Shown piece by piece: positions 28,832 to 38,181 of a stretch of 38,181 bases of DNA. The stretch spans positions 1 to 38,181 of the forward strand of contig NZ_QEKT01000011.1 in assembly GCF_003096575.1 (NCBI RefSeq), written 5' to 3'. The notes under the pieces were generated by a model that did no database searches, was not told the origin of the DNA, and saw nothing but the letters and a program-made list of their open reading frames with translations. This DNA is from Convivina intestini (GTDB lineage: Bacteria; Bacillota; Bacilli; Lactobacillales; Lactobacillaceae). The translations under genes and the position numbers were made by a program. The stretch's first letter is position 1; each line of letters opens with the position of its first letter.

Positions 28832-29965
28832 ATGCATTTTTCAATCCATCGTCCCACATTCATCAAAGCCCTAAATATTGTTATGCGAGCCATTTCATCG
28901 CGAACTACTATTCCAATTTTAACCAACGTTAAAATTACCCTAAACCAAGATGAATTAATTTTGACTGGGTCTAATGTCGACATTTCTATTGAAACTCGTA
29001 TTCTCCAATCAGATACCAGTGCTCAATTAGATATTCAGACAACCGGGGGCATTACACTACCAGCCGCATTTTTTACCAATATCATTAAGCACTTACCTGA
29101 TGAAAACCTAACCTTATCAACGGAAGGATTACGAGCTTTAATTACTTCTGGTTCAGCATCCTTTAATATCAATGGACAAGACGTCCAAAACTATCCTCAT
29201 TTGCCAGAAATGGAAGATATCCAAAGTCTTAAAGTGTCAGCTGCGCAGCTAAATGAATTAATTAGTCAAACTAAAATTTCAGCCTCAACTCAAGAAAGTC
29301 GACCAATTTTAACCGGAATGCACTTAGAATTAGCTGGTAATAGTGTGAAAGCGGTTGCGACTGATTCCCACCGTTTATCCCAACGAATCGTGACCTTAAC
29401 TGGTACCGAAACAACGGTGAACGCCGATGTTATCATTCCTGCTAAATCCTTCAATGAATTACAACCCTTATTAGAGGGTCAAGATCGAGTTGACATTAAG
29501 TTAGCTGCTAACCAAGCTGTCTTTGATTTAGACCATACAAGTTTTTATTCCCGTCTATTAGAAGGAAATTATCCAGAAACTGATCGTTTAATTCCTAGCG
29601 AAAGCGCCACAGAGATGAAAATTGATGCAGCCCATTTGTTAGGAGCCATTGATCGTGCTAGCCTATTGAGCCATGAAAGTCGAAACAACGTGGTACAACT
29701 ACTTTTGAGTCAAGGTAAAGCTGAATTAAGCGGTAACTCACAAGAGATTGGCCAAGTGAAAGAGACTTTGCCGGTTAAAAGTGTTGTCGGTGAGGATTTG
29801 GATATTTCCTTTAATCCCGATTATGTCCGGGATGCTTTAAGAGTTCTAAATGGTAAAACCGTTGAATTAAAATTCACAACTAATTTACGGCCGTTTATTA
29901 TCATTCCAGAAGGGGAAACTGACAATAAGCAATTACAGCTAATTACACCGGTTCGGACTTTTTAA
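28832..29965 (+). CDS. dnaN: DNA polymerase III beta subunit, sliding clamp (377 aa)
   Basis: Dimerises into a ring that tethers the polymerase to DNA. Three similar clamp domains fill the length: about residues 1-125, 126-250 and 251-377. MHFSIHRPTFIKALNIVMRAISSRTTIPIL and the C-terminal FIIIPEGETDNKQLQLITPVRTF (from near 355) are diagnostic. GGAGG lies eight bases upstream of the ATG. It follows dnaA after the second half of oriC and has a terminator 5 bases after its stop, so it is separated from yaaA-recF. Confidence 0.98.
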   Translation: MHFSIHRPTFIKALNIVMRAISSRTTIPILTNVKITLNQDELILTGSNVDISIETRILQSDTSAQLDIQTTGGITLPAAFFTNIIKHLPDENLTLSTEGLRALITSGSASFNINGQDVQNYPHLPEMEDIQSLKVSAAQLNELISQTKISASTQESRPILTGMHLELAGNSVKAVATDSHRLSQRIVTLTGTETTVNADVIIPAKSFNELQPLLEGQDRVDIKLAANQAVFDLDHTSFYSRLLEGNYPETDRLIPSESATEMKIDAAHLLGAIDRASLLSHESRNNVVQLLLSQGKAELSGNSQEIGQVKETLPVKSVVGEDLDISFNPDYVRDALRVLNGKTVELKFTTNLRPFIIIPEGETDNKQLQLITPVRTF

Positions 29966-29970
29966 AAAAT

Positions 29971-29995
29971 AAAACCTGCTCATTGAGTAGGTTTT
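29971..29995 (+). terminator. Terminator after dnaN
   Basis: An 11-bp stem (29971-29981 with 29985-29995), loop ATT, one G-T pair, followed by TT. Confidence 0.85.
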
Positions 29996-30131
29996 TTCAT
30001 TTCAATAACTTGAACTAGGGGGCAAAGGACTCTAATTTGCTTTCTTTGAATTTTAACTAAAATTAATAAAAAACCCTTAGCTAGATCAGAAAACCATTTT
30101 AGGCACCTTCAGGGCTTTATTTTCAAAAGAA

Positions 30132-30140
30132 TGTTATAAT
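30132..30140 (+). promoter_or_regulatory. Promoter of the yaaA-recF-gyrB-gyrA group
   Basis: TGTTATAAT is an extended -10 (TATAAT, 30135-30140), followed by GGAGGAG (30164-30170) ahead of yaaA. No good -35. Confidence 0.55.
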
Positions 30141-30177
30141 GTAAACGTAACTGATTAATCTTTGGAGGAGTAACTTC

Positions 30178-30504
30178 ATGGCAATTACGATTCCTATTAC
30201 AGGTGAGTACATAACATTAGCTCAATTGCTAAAATCAGAAAATATTATCGAGTCCGGTGGACAGGCCAAGTACTATTTGGCCGATCATGCCGTTGAGTTG
30301 AACGGCGTTAGCGAACAACGACGCGGAAAAAAATTATATCCAGGTGATCAGGTAACGATTGGTGCGGACGTTTATCAAATAGAAGCAGGGCACTTTTCAA
30401 AAGAGCAGCTGCAAGAAAAGGCTGAACAGCAAGCAATTTTGCGAAAGTACCAGCCATCAAGCCGCAACAATAAGCAACCCAAAGGGCCGGCTTCGTGGAG
30501 CTAA
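30178..30504 (+). CDS. yaaA: S4-domain RNA-binding protein YaaA (108 aa)
   Basis: A small protein with an S4 RNA-binding domain (residues about 15-70: [21 protein letters not shown], then [19 protein letters not shown]) and a charged, probably unstructured tail. It stands in its universal place between dnaN and recF. The B. subtilis YaaA is linked to large ribosomal subunit assembly; precise function unclear. It overlaps recF by ten bases. Confidence 0.95.
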   Translation: MAITIPITGEYITLAQLLKSENIIESGGQAKYYLADHAVELNGVSEQRRGKKLYPGDQVTIGADVYQIEAGHFSKEQLQEKAEQQAILRKYQPSSRNNKQPKGPASWS

Positions 30505-31631
30505 AGGAATTACAATTAAGTCACTTTCGTAACTATGATCAGGTGAAATTGGATTTTCAATCCGGTGTCAATATTTTTTTGGGTCAAAATGCCCAGGGAA
30601 AAACCAATCTACTGGAAAGTATCTATGTATTAGCCTTGGCCCGGTCACATCGTAGTAATAATGACCAGGATTTGATTGAGTGGGGCCAGTCCAAGGCCAA
30701 GATTAGTGGTCGAGTGCAAAATCGATTAGGGACTACGCCGATTTCTTTACAGTTTAGTCGTAAAGGTAAGCAAGCCCGTGTTAATCACTTAGATCAAAGC
30801 CGTTTGTCAAGCTATATCGGTCAGTTAAACGTCATTTTGTTTGCTCCCGAAGACTTAGAGCTTGTTAAAGGGGCGCCGAGTGTCCGTCGTCGTTTCATTG
30901 ATATGGAATTTGGGCAGATGAATATTAGCTATTTGTCTCAAATTAGCCAGTATCGCAAGGTGCTAAAAGAACGGAATGCCTACTTGAAGCAATTACAAGC
31001 TAAAAAAAGTAATGATATGGTTTTTTTAGACGTTTTAACCGAACAATTGATTCAATTTGGCACTCAGGTTATCCGTGCTAGACAGCACTTTATTCAAAAA
31101 CTGGGAGAAGTAGCCCATCCGATTCATGCAGAAATTTCCAACCAAAGTGAACAGTTATCCTTGGTTTACCAAAGCAATGTTCCCTTGGAAAAAGCAATTG
31201 AAGACGTTGCTGTCATCGAAGCTAGTTTTACCCAAGCCTTGCAGCGTCAGGCTAAGCGAGAAGTTATACAGGGTACTACTTTAGTAGGCCCTCATCGTGA
31301 TGATTTTAAGATTTTAATTAATCAAAACGATGTTTCTTTGTATGGCTCGCAAGGACAGCAGCGCACAGCCGCCTTAGCCTTGAAATTAGCCGAAATTGAC
31401 TTAATGCAATCAGAAACGGGCGAATATCCAGTTTTGTTACTAGATGATGTGTTAAGCGAGTTAGATGCTAGCCGGCAAACCCACTTATTAATGGCTATTC
31501 AGAACAAAGTGCAAACCTTTATCACCACACCGAGCTTAAGTGAGATTACCCGTCAGCTAATTGACCAGCCCAAAGTTTTTGAGATTAAAGCAGGTCAAGT
31601 TCAGGTCAAAGAAAGTGGTCAATTGCATTAA
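30495..31631 (+). CDS. recF: DNA replication and repair protein RecF (378 aa)
   Basis: An SMC-like ATPase that helps load RecA at gaps. Walker [10 protein letters not shown] (residues 30-38), signature [19 protein letters not shown] (near 282-299, normally GSxGQQR), and Walker [13 protein letters not shown] (about 312-323). Starts with GTG overlapping the end of yaaA; no strong RBS, so it is probably translated by coupling. Usual length. gyrB follows 58 bases later. Confidence 0.97.
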   Translation: MELKELQLSHFRNYDQVKLDFQSGVNIFLGQNAQGKTNLLESIYVLALARSHRSNNDQDLIEWGQSKAKISGRVQNRLGTTPISLQFSRKGKQARVNHLDQSRLSSYIGQLNVILFAPEDLELVKGAPSVRRRFIDMEFGQMNISYLSQISQYRKVLKERNAYLKQLQAKKSNDMVFLDVLTEQLIQFGTQVIRARQHFIQKLGEVAHPIHAEISNQSEQLSLVYQSNVPLEKAIEDVAVIEASFTQALQRQAKREVIQGTTLVGPHRDDFKILINQNDVSLYGSQGQQRTAALALKLAEIDLMQSETGEYPVLLLDDVLSELDASRQTHLLMAIQNKVQTFITTPSLSEITRQLIDQPKVFEIKAGQVQVKESGQLH

Positions 31632-31656
31632 TTGACCGACCAATCGCGTTAGTTGA

Positions 31657-33699
<2,043 letters not shown>

Positions 33700-33735
33700 A
33701 GCTGAGTAAGTGGAGTTTACGGAGAGTAGGAGACT

Positions 33736-36285
33736 ATGACAGAAGAACACGACAGTCGAATTCGGGATATCCATTTGTCAGAACAAATGAAGACATCCTT
33801 CTTGTCCTACGCCATGTCAGTAATCGTGGCCCGGGCTTTGCCGGATGTCCGTGATGGGTTAAAACCAGTTCATCGACGGATTTTATACTCAATGATTGAG
33901 CAGGGAAATACCCCTGATAAGCCTCATAAAAAATCAGCCCGTATTGTCGGGGATGTTATGGGAAAGTATCATCCACACGGTGATTCAGCCATTTATGAAT
34001 CGATGGTTCGTATGGCTCAACCCTTTTCATATCGCTATATGTTAGTGGATGGTCATGGAAACTTTGGTTCTGTCGATGGTGATGGTGCCGCAGCAATGCG
34101 TTATACCGAGGCTCGTTTAAGTAAGGTTGCCATGGAAATGGTGCGAGACTTAAACAAAGATACCGTGGACTTTGTACCCAACTATGATGGTGAGGAACGT
34201 GAGCCCAAGGTATTGCCAGCTCGAATACCTAACTTATTGGTCAACGGGGCAACTGGAATTGCAGTGGGAATGACAACAAATATTCCGACCCATAATTTAG
34301 GCGAAGTTATTTCGGCCTTGCATATTTTGATGCAAAATCCAGATGCCACCACTGCTGATTTAATGGAAGCCTTACCCGGACCAGATTTTCCAACTGGTGG
34401 AATCGTTATGGGGAAGTCGGGTATCCGACGGGCCTATGAAACTGGTCGTGGCACGATTATGATTCGAGCTAAGGTTGATATCGAGCAACTTAAAAATGGC
34501 CGCGAACAAATTATTGTTACGGAGCTGCCATACGCAGTTAATAAGGCCCGTTTGATTGAACGAATCTCTGAATTAGTTCGTGATAAAAAAATTGATGGAA
34601 TTACTGCCATTCAGGATGAATCTGACCGTGATGGTCTAAGGATTTCAATCGACGTCCGTCGTGATACTTCGGCCAGTGTTATTTTAAATAATCTCTATAA
34701 GCAGACTTTGTTGCAAACCAGTTTTGGTTTCAATATGCTGGCCATCGATCATGGTGCACCAAAAACATTGAGCTTAAAGCAGATTTTAGTGGCTTATTTA
34801 GAGCATCAACGAGAAGTTATCCGGCGCCGGACCGTCTTTGAACTCAATAAAGCCCAAGCTCGTGAGCATATCTTAGAAGGATTGCGGATTGCGCTTGATC
34901 ATATTGATGCCATTATTAACATCATTCGTTCTTCAAAAACTTCTGATGAAGCCAAAGATCGCTTAATTAATGGGTATTCTCTTTCGGATAAACAAGCCCA
35001 AGCCATTTTGGACATGCGTTTAGTGCGTTTGACTGGTTTGGAACGTGACCGTTTAGAGGATGAATACCAAAAATTAGTCGCTTTGATTCTTGATTTAAAG
35101 GATATTTTGGCTCACGAAGAGCGAATTGATCGTTTAATTTATGATGAATTATTGGATATTCAAAATCGTTTTGGGGATGAACGGCGAACTGAACTGCAGG
35201 TTGGTGATGTAACCAGCATCGAAGATGAAGATTTAATTGAGCAAGAAGATGTGATTATCACCCTAACCCGTAATGGTTACATTAAGCGCGTGGCCGCCAG
35301 TGAATTTAAGGCGCAAAACCGGGGTGGTCGTGGTGTTCAGGGAATGAATGTCAACGATGAAGACTTTGTTGATCAGATGGTCTTTACTTCAACTCATGAT
35401 TCCTTATTCTTCTTTACCAACAAGGGAAAAGTTTATCGGATGAAGGGCTATGAAGTACCTGAATATGGCCGTCAGGCTAAGGGAATTCCGGTTGTTAATC
35501 TGTTGAATTTTGAAGGTGACGAAAAAATTCAAACTGTCATTAAGGTTGCTGGCCAAGTGAGTCAGAGTCCCGATCAATTATTCTTTGTTACCCGTCAAGG
35601 AGTGGTGAAGCGCACCGCTGTTTCTGAATTTGAAAATATCAGAACCAATGGGTTAAAAGCTTTGACTCTTCGAGATGGCGATGAAGTATTGAATGTGTTG
35701 ATTACCAATGGGCAGCAAAACGTATTGATTGCAACGCATACTGGTTATTCAACTACCTTTGCTGAAGACACAGTCCGTGTTATGGGTCGGTCAGCCGCTG
35801 GCGTACGTGGTATTCGTTTGCGTGAAGACGACTTTGTTATTGGCGCAGGTATTCTAAGTGCTGATAGTAAAGTATTAGTCATTACAGAAAAGGGATATGG
35901 AAAACAGACCCCAGCCAATCAATACCCAGTTAAGGGTCGTGGTGGTAAAGGAATTAAAACGGCCACTGTTACTGAAAAGAACGGACCGTTAGCAGCCATG
36001 GTTCCCGTTAATGGGGATGAAGATATCATGGTCACCACCGATCAGGGGGTAATGATTCGATTTGGCGTTGATACGGTGAGCGAAACCGGACGTGCTACTC
36101 AAGGAGTACGTTTGATTCGTTTGGAAGATGGCTCTAAGGTAGCCACATTGACCAAAATAGCGCCAGCTATAGCCGAAGAAACTGAAGAATCGGATCAACA
36201 GTCCGATCTACCTAATCAAAATCATCAAGCTATGGATCAAGTAGAACAATTACTGGATCGTGCTCAAGAAGATACTAAAGAATAA
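33736..36285 (+). CDS. gyrA: DNA gyrase subunit A (849 aa)
   Basis: Cuts and rejoins DNA through Tyr123 (in [10 protein letters not shown]). The quinolone-resistance region [10 protein letters not shown] (residues 81-90) carries Ser84 and Glu88, the residues usual in quinolone-susceptible strains. The GyrA box [10 protein letters not shown] lies near 534-543 in the C-terminal beta-pinwheel, which extends to about 815. An acidic Gln/Glu/Asp-rich tail follows. RBS GGAG-rich sequence precedes the ATG. Ends with a strong terminator. Confidence 0.98.
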   Translation: MTEEHDSRIRDIHLSEQMKTSFLSYAMSVIVARALPDVRDGLKPVHRRILYSMIEQGNTPDKPHKKSARIVGDVMGKYHPHGDSAIYESMVRMAQPFSYRYMLVDGHGNFGSVDGDGAAAMRYTEARLSKVAMEMVRDLNKDTVDFVPNYDGEEREPKVLPARIPNLLVNGATGIAVGMTTNIPTHNLGEVISALHILMQNPDATTADLMEALPGPDFPTGGIVMGKSGIRRAYETGRGTIMIRAKVDIEQLKNGREQIIVTELPYAVNKARLIERISELVRDKKIDGITAIQDESDRDGLRISIDVRRDTSASVILNNLYKQTLLQTSFGFNMLAIDHGAPKTLSLKQILVAYLEHQREVIRRRTVFELNKAQAREHILEGLRIALDHIDAIINIIRSSKTSDEAKDRLINGYSLSDKQAQAILDMRLVRLTGLERDRLEDEYQKLVALILDLKDILAHEERIDRLIYDELLDIQNRFGDERRTELQVGDVTSIEDEDLIEQEDVIITLTRNGYIKRVAASEFKAQNRGGRGVQGMNVNDEDFVDQMVFTSTHDSLFFFTNKGKVYRMKGYEVPEYGRQAKGIPVVNLLNFEGDEKIQTVIKVAGQVSQSPDQLFFVTRQGVVKRTAVSEFENIRTNGLKALTLRDGDEVLNVLITNGQQNVLIATHTGYSTTFAEDTVRVMGRSAAGVRGIRLREDDFVIGAGILSADSKVLVITEKGYGKQTPANQYPVKGRGGKGIKTATVTEKNGPLAAMVPVNGDEDIMVTTDQGVMIRFGVDTVSETGRATQGVRLIRLEDGSKVATLTKIAPAIAEETEESDQQSDLPNQNHQAMDQVEQLLDRAQEDTKE

Positions 36286-36318
36286 AAACAGCGTCCCTAC
36301 TAAAAGGGACGCTGTTTT
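36285..36318. terminator. Bidirectional terminator between gyrA and the LytTR gene
   Basis: A 14-bp perfect stem (36285-36298 with 36305-36318), loop ACTAAA, A and T tracts on both sides. It overlaps the last base of the gyrA stop codon. Confidence 0.92.
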
Positions 36319-36326
36319 TATTATCA

Positions 36327-37031
36327 TTAAAGTAACTGACGGACAATCTGATTAAAGGGACGTGAAACTGGTAGGGAAATGCCATTTTTTAACGTTAACA
36401 GATGTTTTTTGGCACTATAGCTTTGAATATGATTACTATTAATACAGTAAGCAGCGTGGACTTGAATAAGTTGGTCATGGATTGAAGTAATATCTTTTAG
36501 ATTGGCTCTGATTTTAGTTAAAGTTTTGAATCCATGAACTTCCAAATAGTGGGTCCCTTTTTCACTGGCAATAAATAGAATATTGTTTAAATCTACTCGA
36601 TGAAAACGACTACCATTGGGTAGTTTAAGCGGTATTTCTTGGAATTGAATTAAGCGATGTAGGTTATCTTGCGCTTTTTTCAGACTAGCAAGTAAGCGTT
36701 GCTGAATTTTATTTTGGGCATCACCTTTATAAATGTAGTCTAAAACGCTTAAATGATATTCAAAACAAAGTGACGTAAGATCACTATGACTGGTAAAAAT
36801 AATAATTTGAGCATGTGGGTCGGCTTGGCGAATAAAATTGGCGGTTAAAATACCAGCTTTTGGAGTATCACCAAGTTCAAGATCTAAAATAAAAATATTA
36901 GCCGAGTTATTTTTTAAAGTGTGAACATGTTGGAGCAAATCGTGTGGCTTATTAAAAATCTGAATATTGGGCACTAGGTTTTTAATAAACCGCTGATGAA
37001 TTTTATTGTCTTCTAATAGAAAATGATTCAT
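36327..37031 (-). CDS. LytTR-type response regulator (234 aa)
   Basis: An N-terminal receiver domain (about residues 1-115) with acid pair Glu7-Asp8, phospho-acceptor Asp50 (in IFILDLEL), TS in FTSHS and Lys in YIYKGD, and a C-terminal LytTR DNA-binding domain (about 130-234, beginning EIPLKLPNGSRFHRVDLNNILFI). This is the AgrA/ComE class that binds pairs of direct repeats. It overlaps the stop codon of the sensor gene upstream (ATGA), so the two are one operon. No peptide pheromone gene is visible. It lies directly before the rRNA-type promoters, which it faces away from. Confidence 0.92.
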   Translation of the reverse strand: MNHFLLEDNKIHQRFIKNLVPNIQIFNKPHDLLQHVHTLKNNSANIFILDLELGDTPKAGILTANFIRQADPHAQIIIFTSHSDLTSLCFEYHLSVLDYIYKGDAQNKIQQRLLASLKKAQDNLHRLIQFQEIPLKLPNGSRFHRVDLNNILFIASEKGTHYLEVHGFKTLTKIRANLKDITSIHDQLIQVHAAYCINSNHIQSYSAKKHLLTLKNGISLPVSRPFNQIVRQLL

Positions 37032-37786
37032 TATTGATCCCCAGTCTCAATTATATAGAAGAGCTTTGGACTCCGTTGCTCAGTTAATAGGGTAACTTCA
37101 GGATGTTGGCGCAAGTATGGGTCGATACATGAGTTAAATCTACTATTACAATCATGACTGCGCTCAATAGTAACAGTAATGACAATTTTTTCATGATTTT
37201 TAACCTGCATAAAACCAATCGCAACTTTAGGGGCTGGCTGGTCAGCCACCAAAGTTAAGCAATGCCTGATTAAGGTATTTAACATTTGATGAAAATCACT
37301 AGCCTGATTAAAGTGGCTTGGATAATAATCGGTCATAATGCCAAGTTCAAAGTCGATTCCTTGTTTAGAAGCAGTATGCCAGTTGGTCAAAATTAAACTA
37401 CGAATTTCAGGAATCTGAATTTGATGTAAGGCTAAGGAATTTTTGATAGTATATTTGTGTTTTAAATTGTTTAATAATTTTGCAGATAATCGATGAATCT
37501 CAGGGGCCAAATCCTTACTTAAACTTAAATCAATACTGGTGAGCATATTTTTACAGTCATGTCGGAGACTACGATAGTGTTCTAAATTCGGTTCTAATTG
37601 ATTGATATAGTTATGAATGGCATTCAGTTCCCTGGTTTTTTTAGCAAGTTCATTGCGCAAATGTCGATAAGTAATACTGCCGATAAGTATTATGACTAGT
37701 AATAGTAATAATAGGTGTACGAATGCCGGTGGTTTGTCTGAATCAAGAGTTACAATTAATTCAGTTAGTAATTGGTTAATCATCAA
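37031..37786 (-). CDS. AgrC/HPK10-like sensor kinase, degenerate (251 aa)
   Basis: One transmembrane helix (residues about 21-40), then a coiled segment (about 42-66) and the HPK10 phospho-acceptor box LRHDCKNML (His76). The rest should be an ATP-binding domain, but the N-box is poor (QMLNTLIRHCLTL, near 176-188, with His in place of the second Asn) and no GxGL box is present near the C-terminus. The multi-helix pheromone-receptor domain usual for AgrC/ComD is also missing. So it may not be an active kinase; it could be a phosphatase or an accessory sensor. Paired with the LytTR regulator. Confidence 0.8.
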   Translation of the reverse strand: MMINQLLTELIVTLDSDKPPAFVHLLLLLLVIILIGSITYRHLRNELAKKTRELNAIHNYINQLEPNLEHYRSLRHDCKNMLTSIDLSLSKDLAPEIHRLSAKLLNNLKHKYTIKNSLALHQIQIPEIRSLILTNWHTASKQGIDFELGIMTDYYPSHFNQASDFHQMLNTLIRHCLTLVADQPAPKVAIGFMQVKNHEKIVITVTIERSHDCNSRFNSCIDPYLRQHPEVTLLTEQRSPKLFYIIETGDQ

Positions 37787-37958
37787 GTTTTCTCTCCAAA
37801 CATTTAAGCTGACGAATTATATTACGAACAAATGTGCATCCTATCACATGGAATAACTAAAAAAGGTTTGAATTTAATGTGAATTATTATTGCAATGCTA
37901 CAAAAACTTGCCTAAATAGTACTCGTTAGAGTTTTTACGGTTTTTTTAAATTGTGATA

Positions 37959-38105
37959 AAAATTCTAAAAAAGAGAATTTTCAAGAAAGTATTGACGATG
38001 CATTAATAACTTGGTATAGTAATAAAGTTCTGTTGCGAGTCAAGCAGCTGTCAACGACGACTTGAAAAAATTGTTGTTGACAAGCAGCAAGCAGCGTGAT
38101 AGACT
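37959..38105 (+). promoter_or_regulatory. Tandem P1/P2 promoters, probably of an rRNA operon
   Basis: P1: TTGACG (37992-37997) and TATAGT (38015-38020), spacing 17. P2: TTGACA (38077-38082) and TAGACT (38100-38105), spacing 17. AT-rich DNA upstream of P1 fits an UP element and contains an inverted repeat AAAATTCT/AGAATTTT (37959-37966 with 37974-37981). Two strong promoters in tandem right after gyrA, leading into TTGAAAACTGAACAAAAC (38142-38159), typical of rRNA leader or spacer DNA, indicate a 16S rRNA gene just beyond 38181. No rRNA sequence is inside the window. 37787-37958 otherwise shows nothing. Confidence 0.75.
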
Positions 38106-38181
38106 AATTAAGTTGTTTCGTAAGGGAGCAACGCAGTAGCACATTGAAAACTGAACAAAACTTTGAACAAACAAATCTGTA

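Noticed and set aside
37787-37990. LytTR-type direct repeats as binding site of the neighbouring regulator
   Set aside because: Several GTT-containing stretches occur but none form a pair with the expected spacing.

Overview
The window is the replication-origin neighbourhood of a low-to-moderate GC Gram-positive, almost certainly a member of the Lactobacillaceae. The evidence is the conserved rpmH-rnpA-yidC / dnaA-dnaN-yaaA-recF-gyrB-gyrA core, TTATCCACA-type DnaA boxes, a T-box ahead of tyrS, a consensus parS, and typical lactobacillar families: L-2-hydroxyisocaproate-type dehydrogenase, DegV, paired CrcB, a betaine permease fused to its binding protein, and a secreted matrixin-like protease. 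I cannot name the species from sequence alone.

Layout. 1-3900 is accessory DNA. It starts with the end of an IS3-family element running off the left edge, then a long gene-free stretch that looks like folded RNA (possibly a group II intron remnant), then a very AT-rich three-gene operon of unknown function (609-2396), an autoregulated XRE repressor/membrane protein pair (2673-3312), and a small hydrophobic peptide locus resembling a type I toxin but interrupted by an in-frame stop (3664-3759). 3889-6833 holds secreted or membrane proteins and a 30-codon relic of an LPXTG sorting signal. 6907-9930 is a TetR-regulated compatible-solute ABC operon. 10038-12570 holds a conserved unknown protein, a DegV protein and a two-gene fluoride channel.

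12679-15582 is a probable tryptophan uptake operon (TrpX-type binding protein, permease, ATPase). Its leader carries a 15-codon peptide with two adjacent Trp codons, followed by mutually arranged hairpins and two terminator-like hairpins, which is the architecture of ribosome-mediated attenuation rather than a T-box. It is followed by a 2-hydroxyacid dehydrogenase, small regulators, tRNA-Asn, an HdeD-like membrane protein, an ABC exporter with two paralogous permeases (18227-20711), tyrS with its T-box, a PspC protein, an esterase, parS, two tiny membrane proteins and a CorA-type transporter.

25309-36285 is the origin core. yidC, rnpA and rpmH run leftward and dnaA, dnaN, yaaA, recF, gyrB and gyrA run rightward. 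DnaA boxes lie on both sides of dnaA; the dnaA-dnaN gap has boxes, a GC-rich step and a run of DnaA-trio-like triplets, so it is the likely unwinding site. A LytTR response regulator and a degenerate AgrC-like sensor (36327-37786) sit between gyrA and two tandem strong promoters at the right edge, which probably drive an rRNA operon starting just outside the window.

The observations most worth checking are the Trp-codon attenuator, the uncharacterised RNA plus three-gene cassette at the left end, the broken type I toxin, the LPXTG relic and the bipartite origin.
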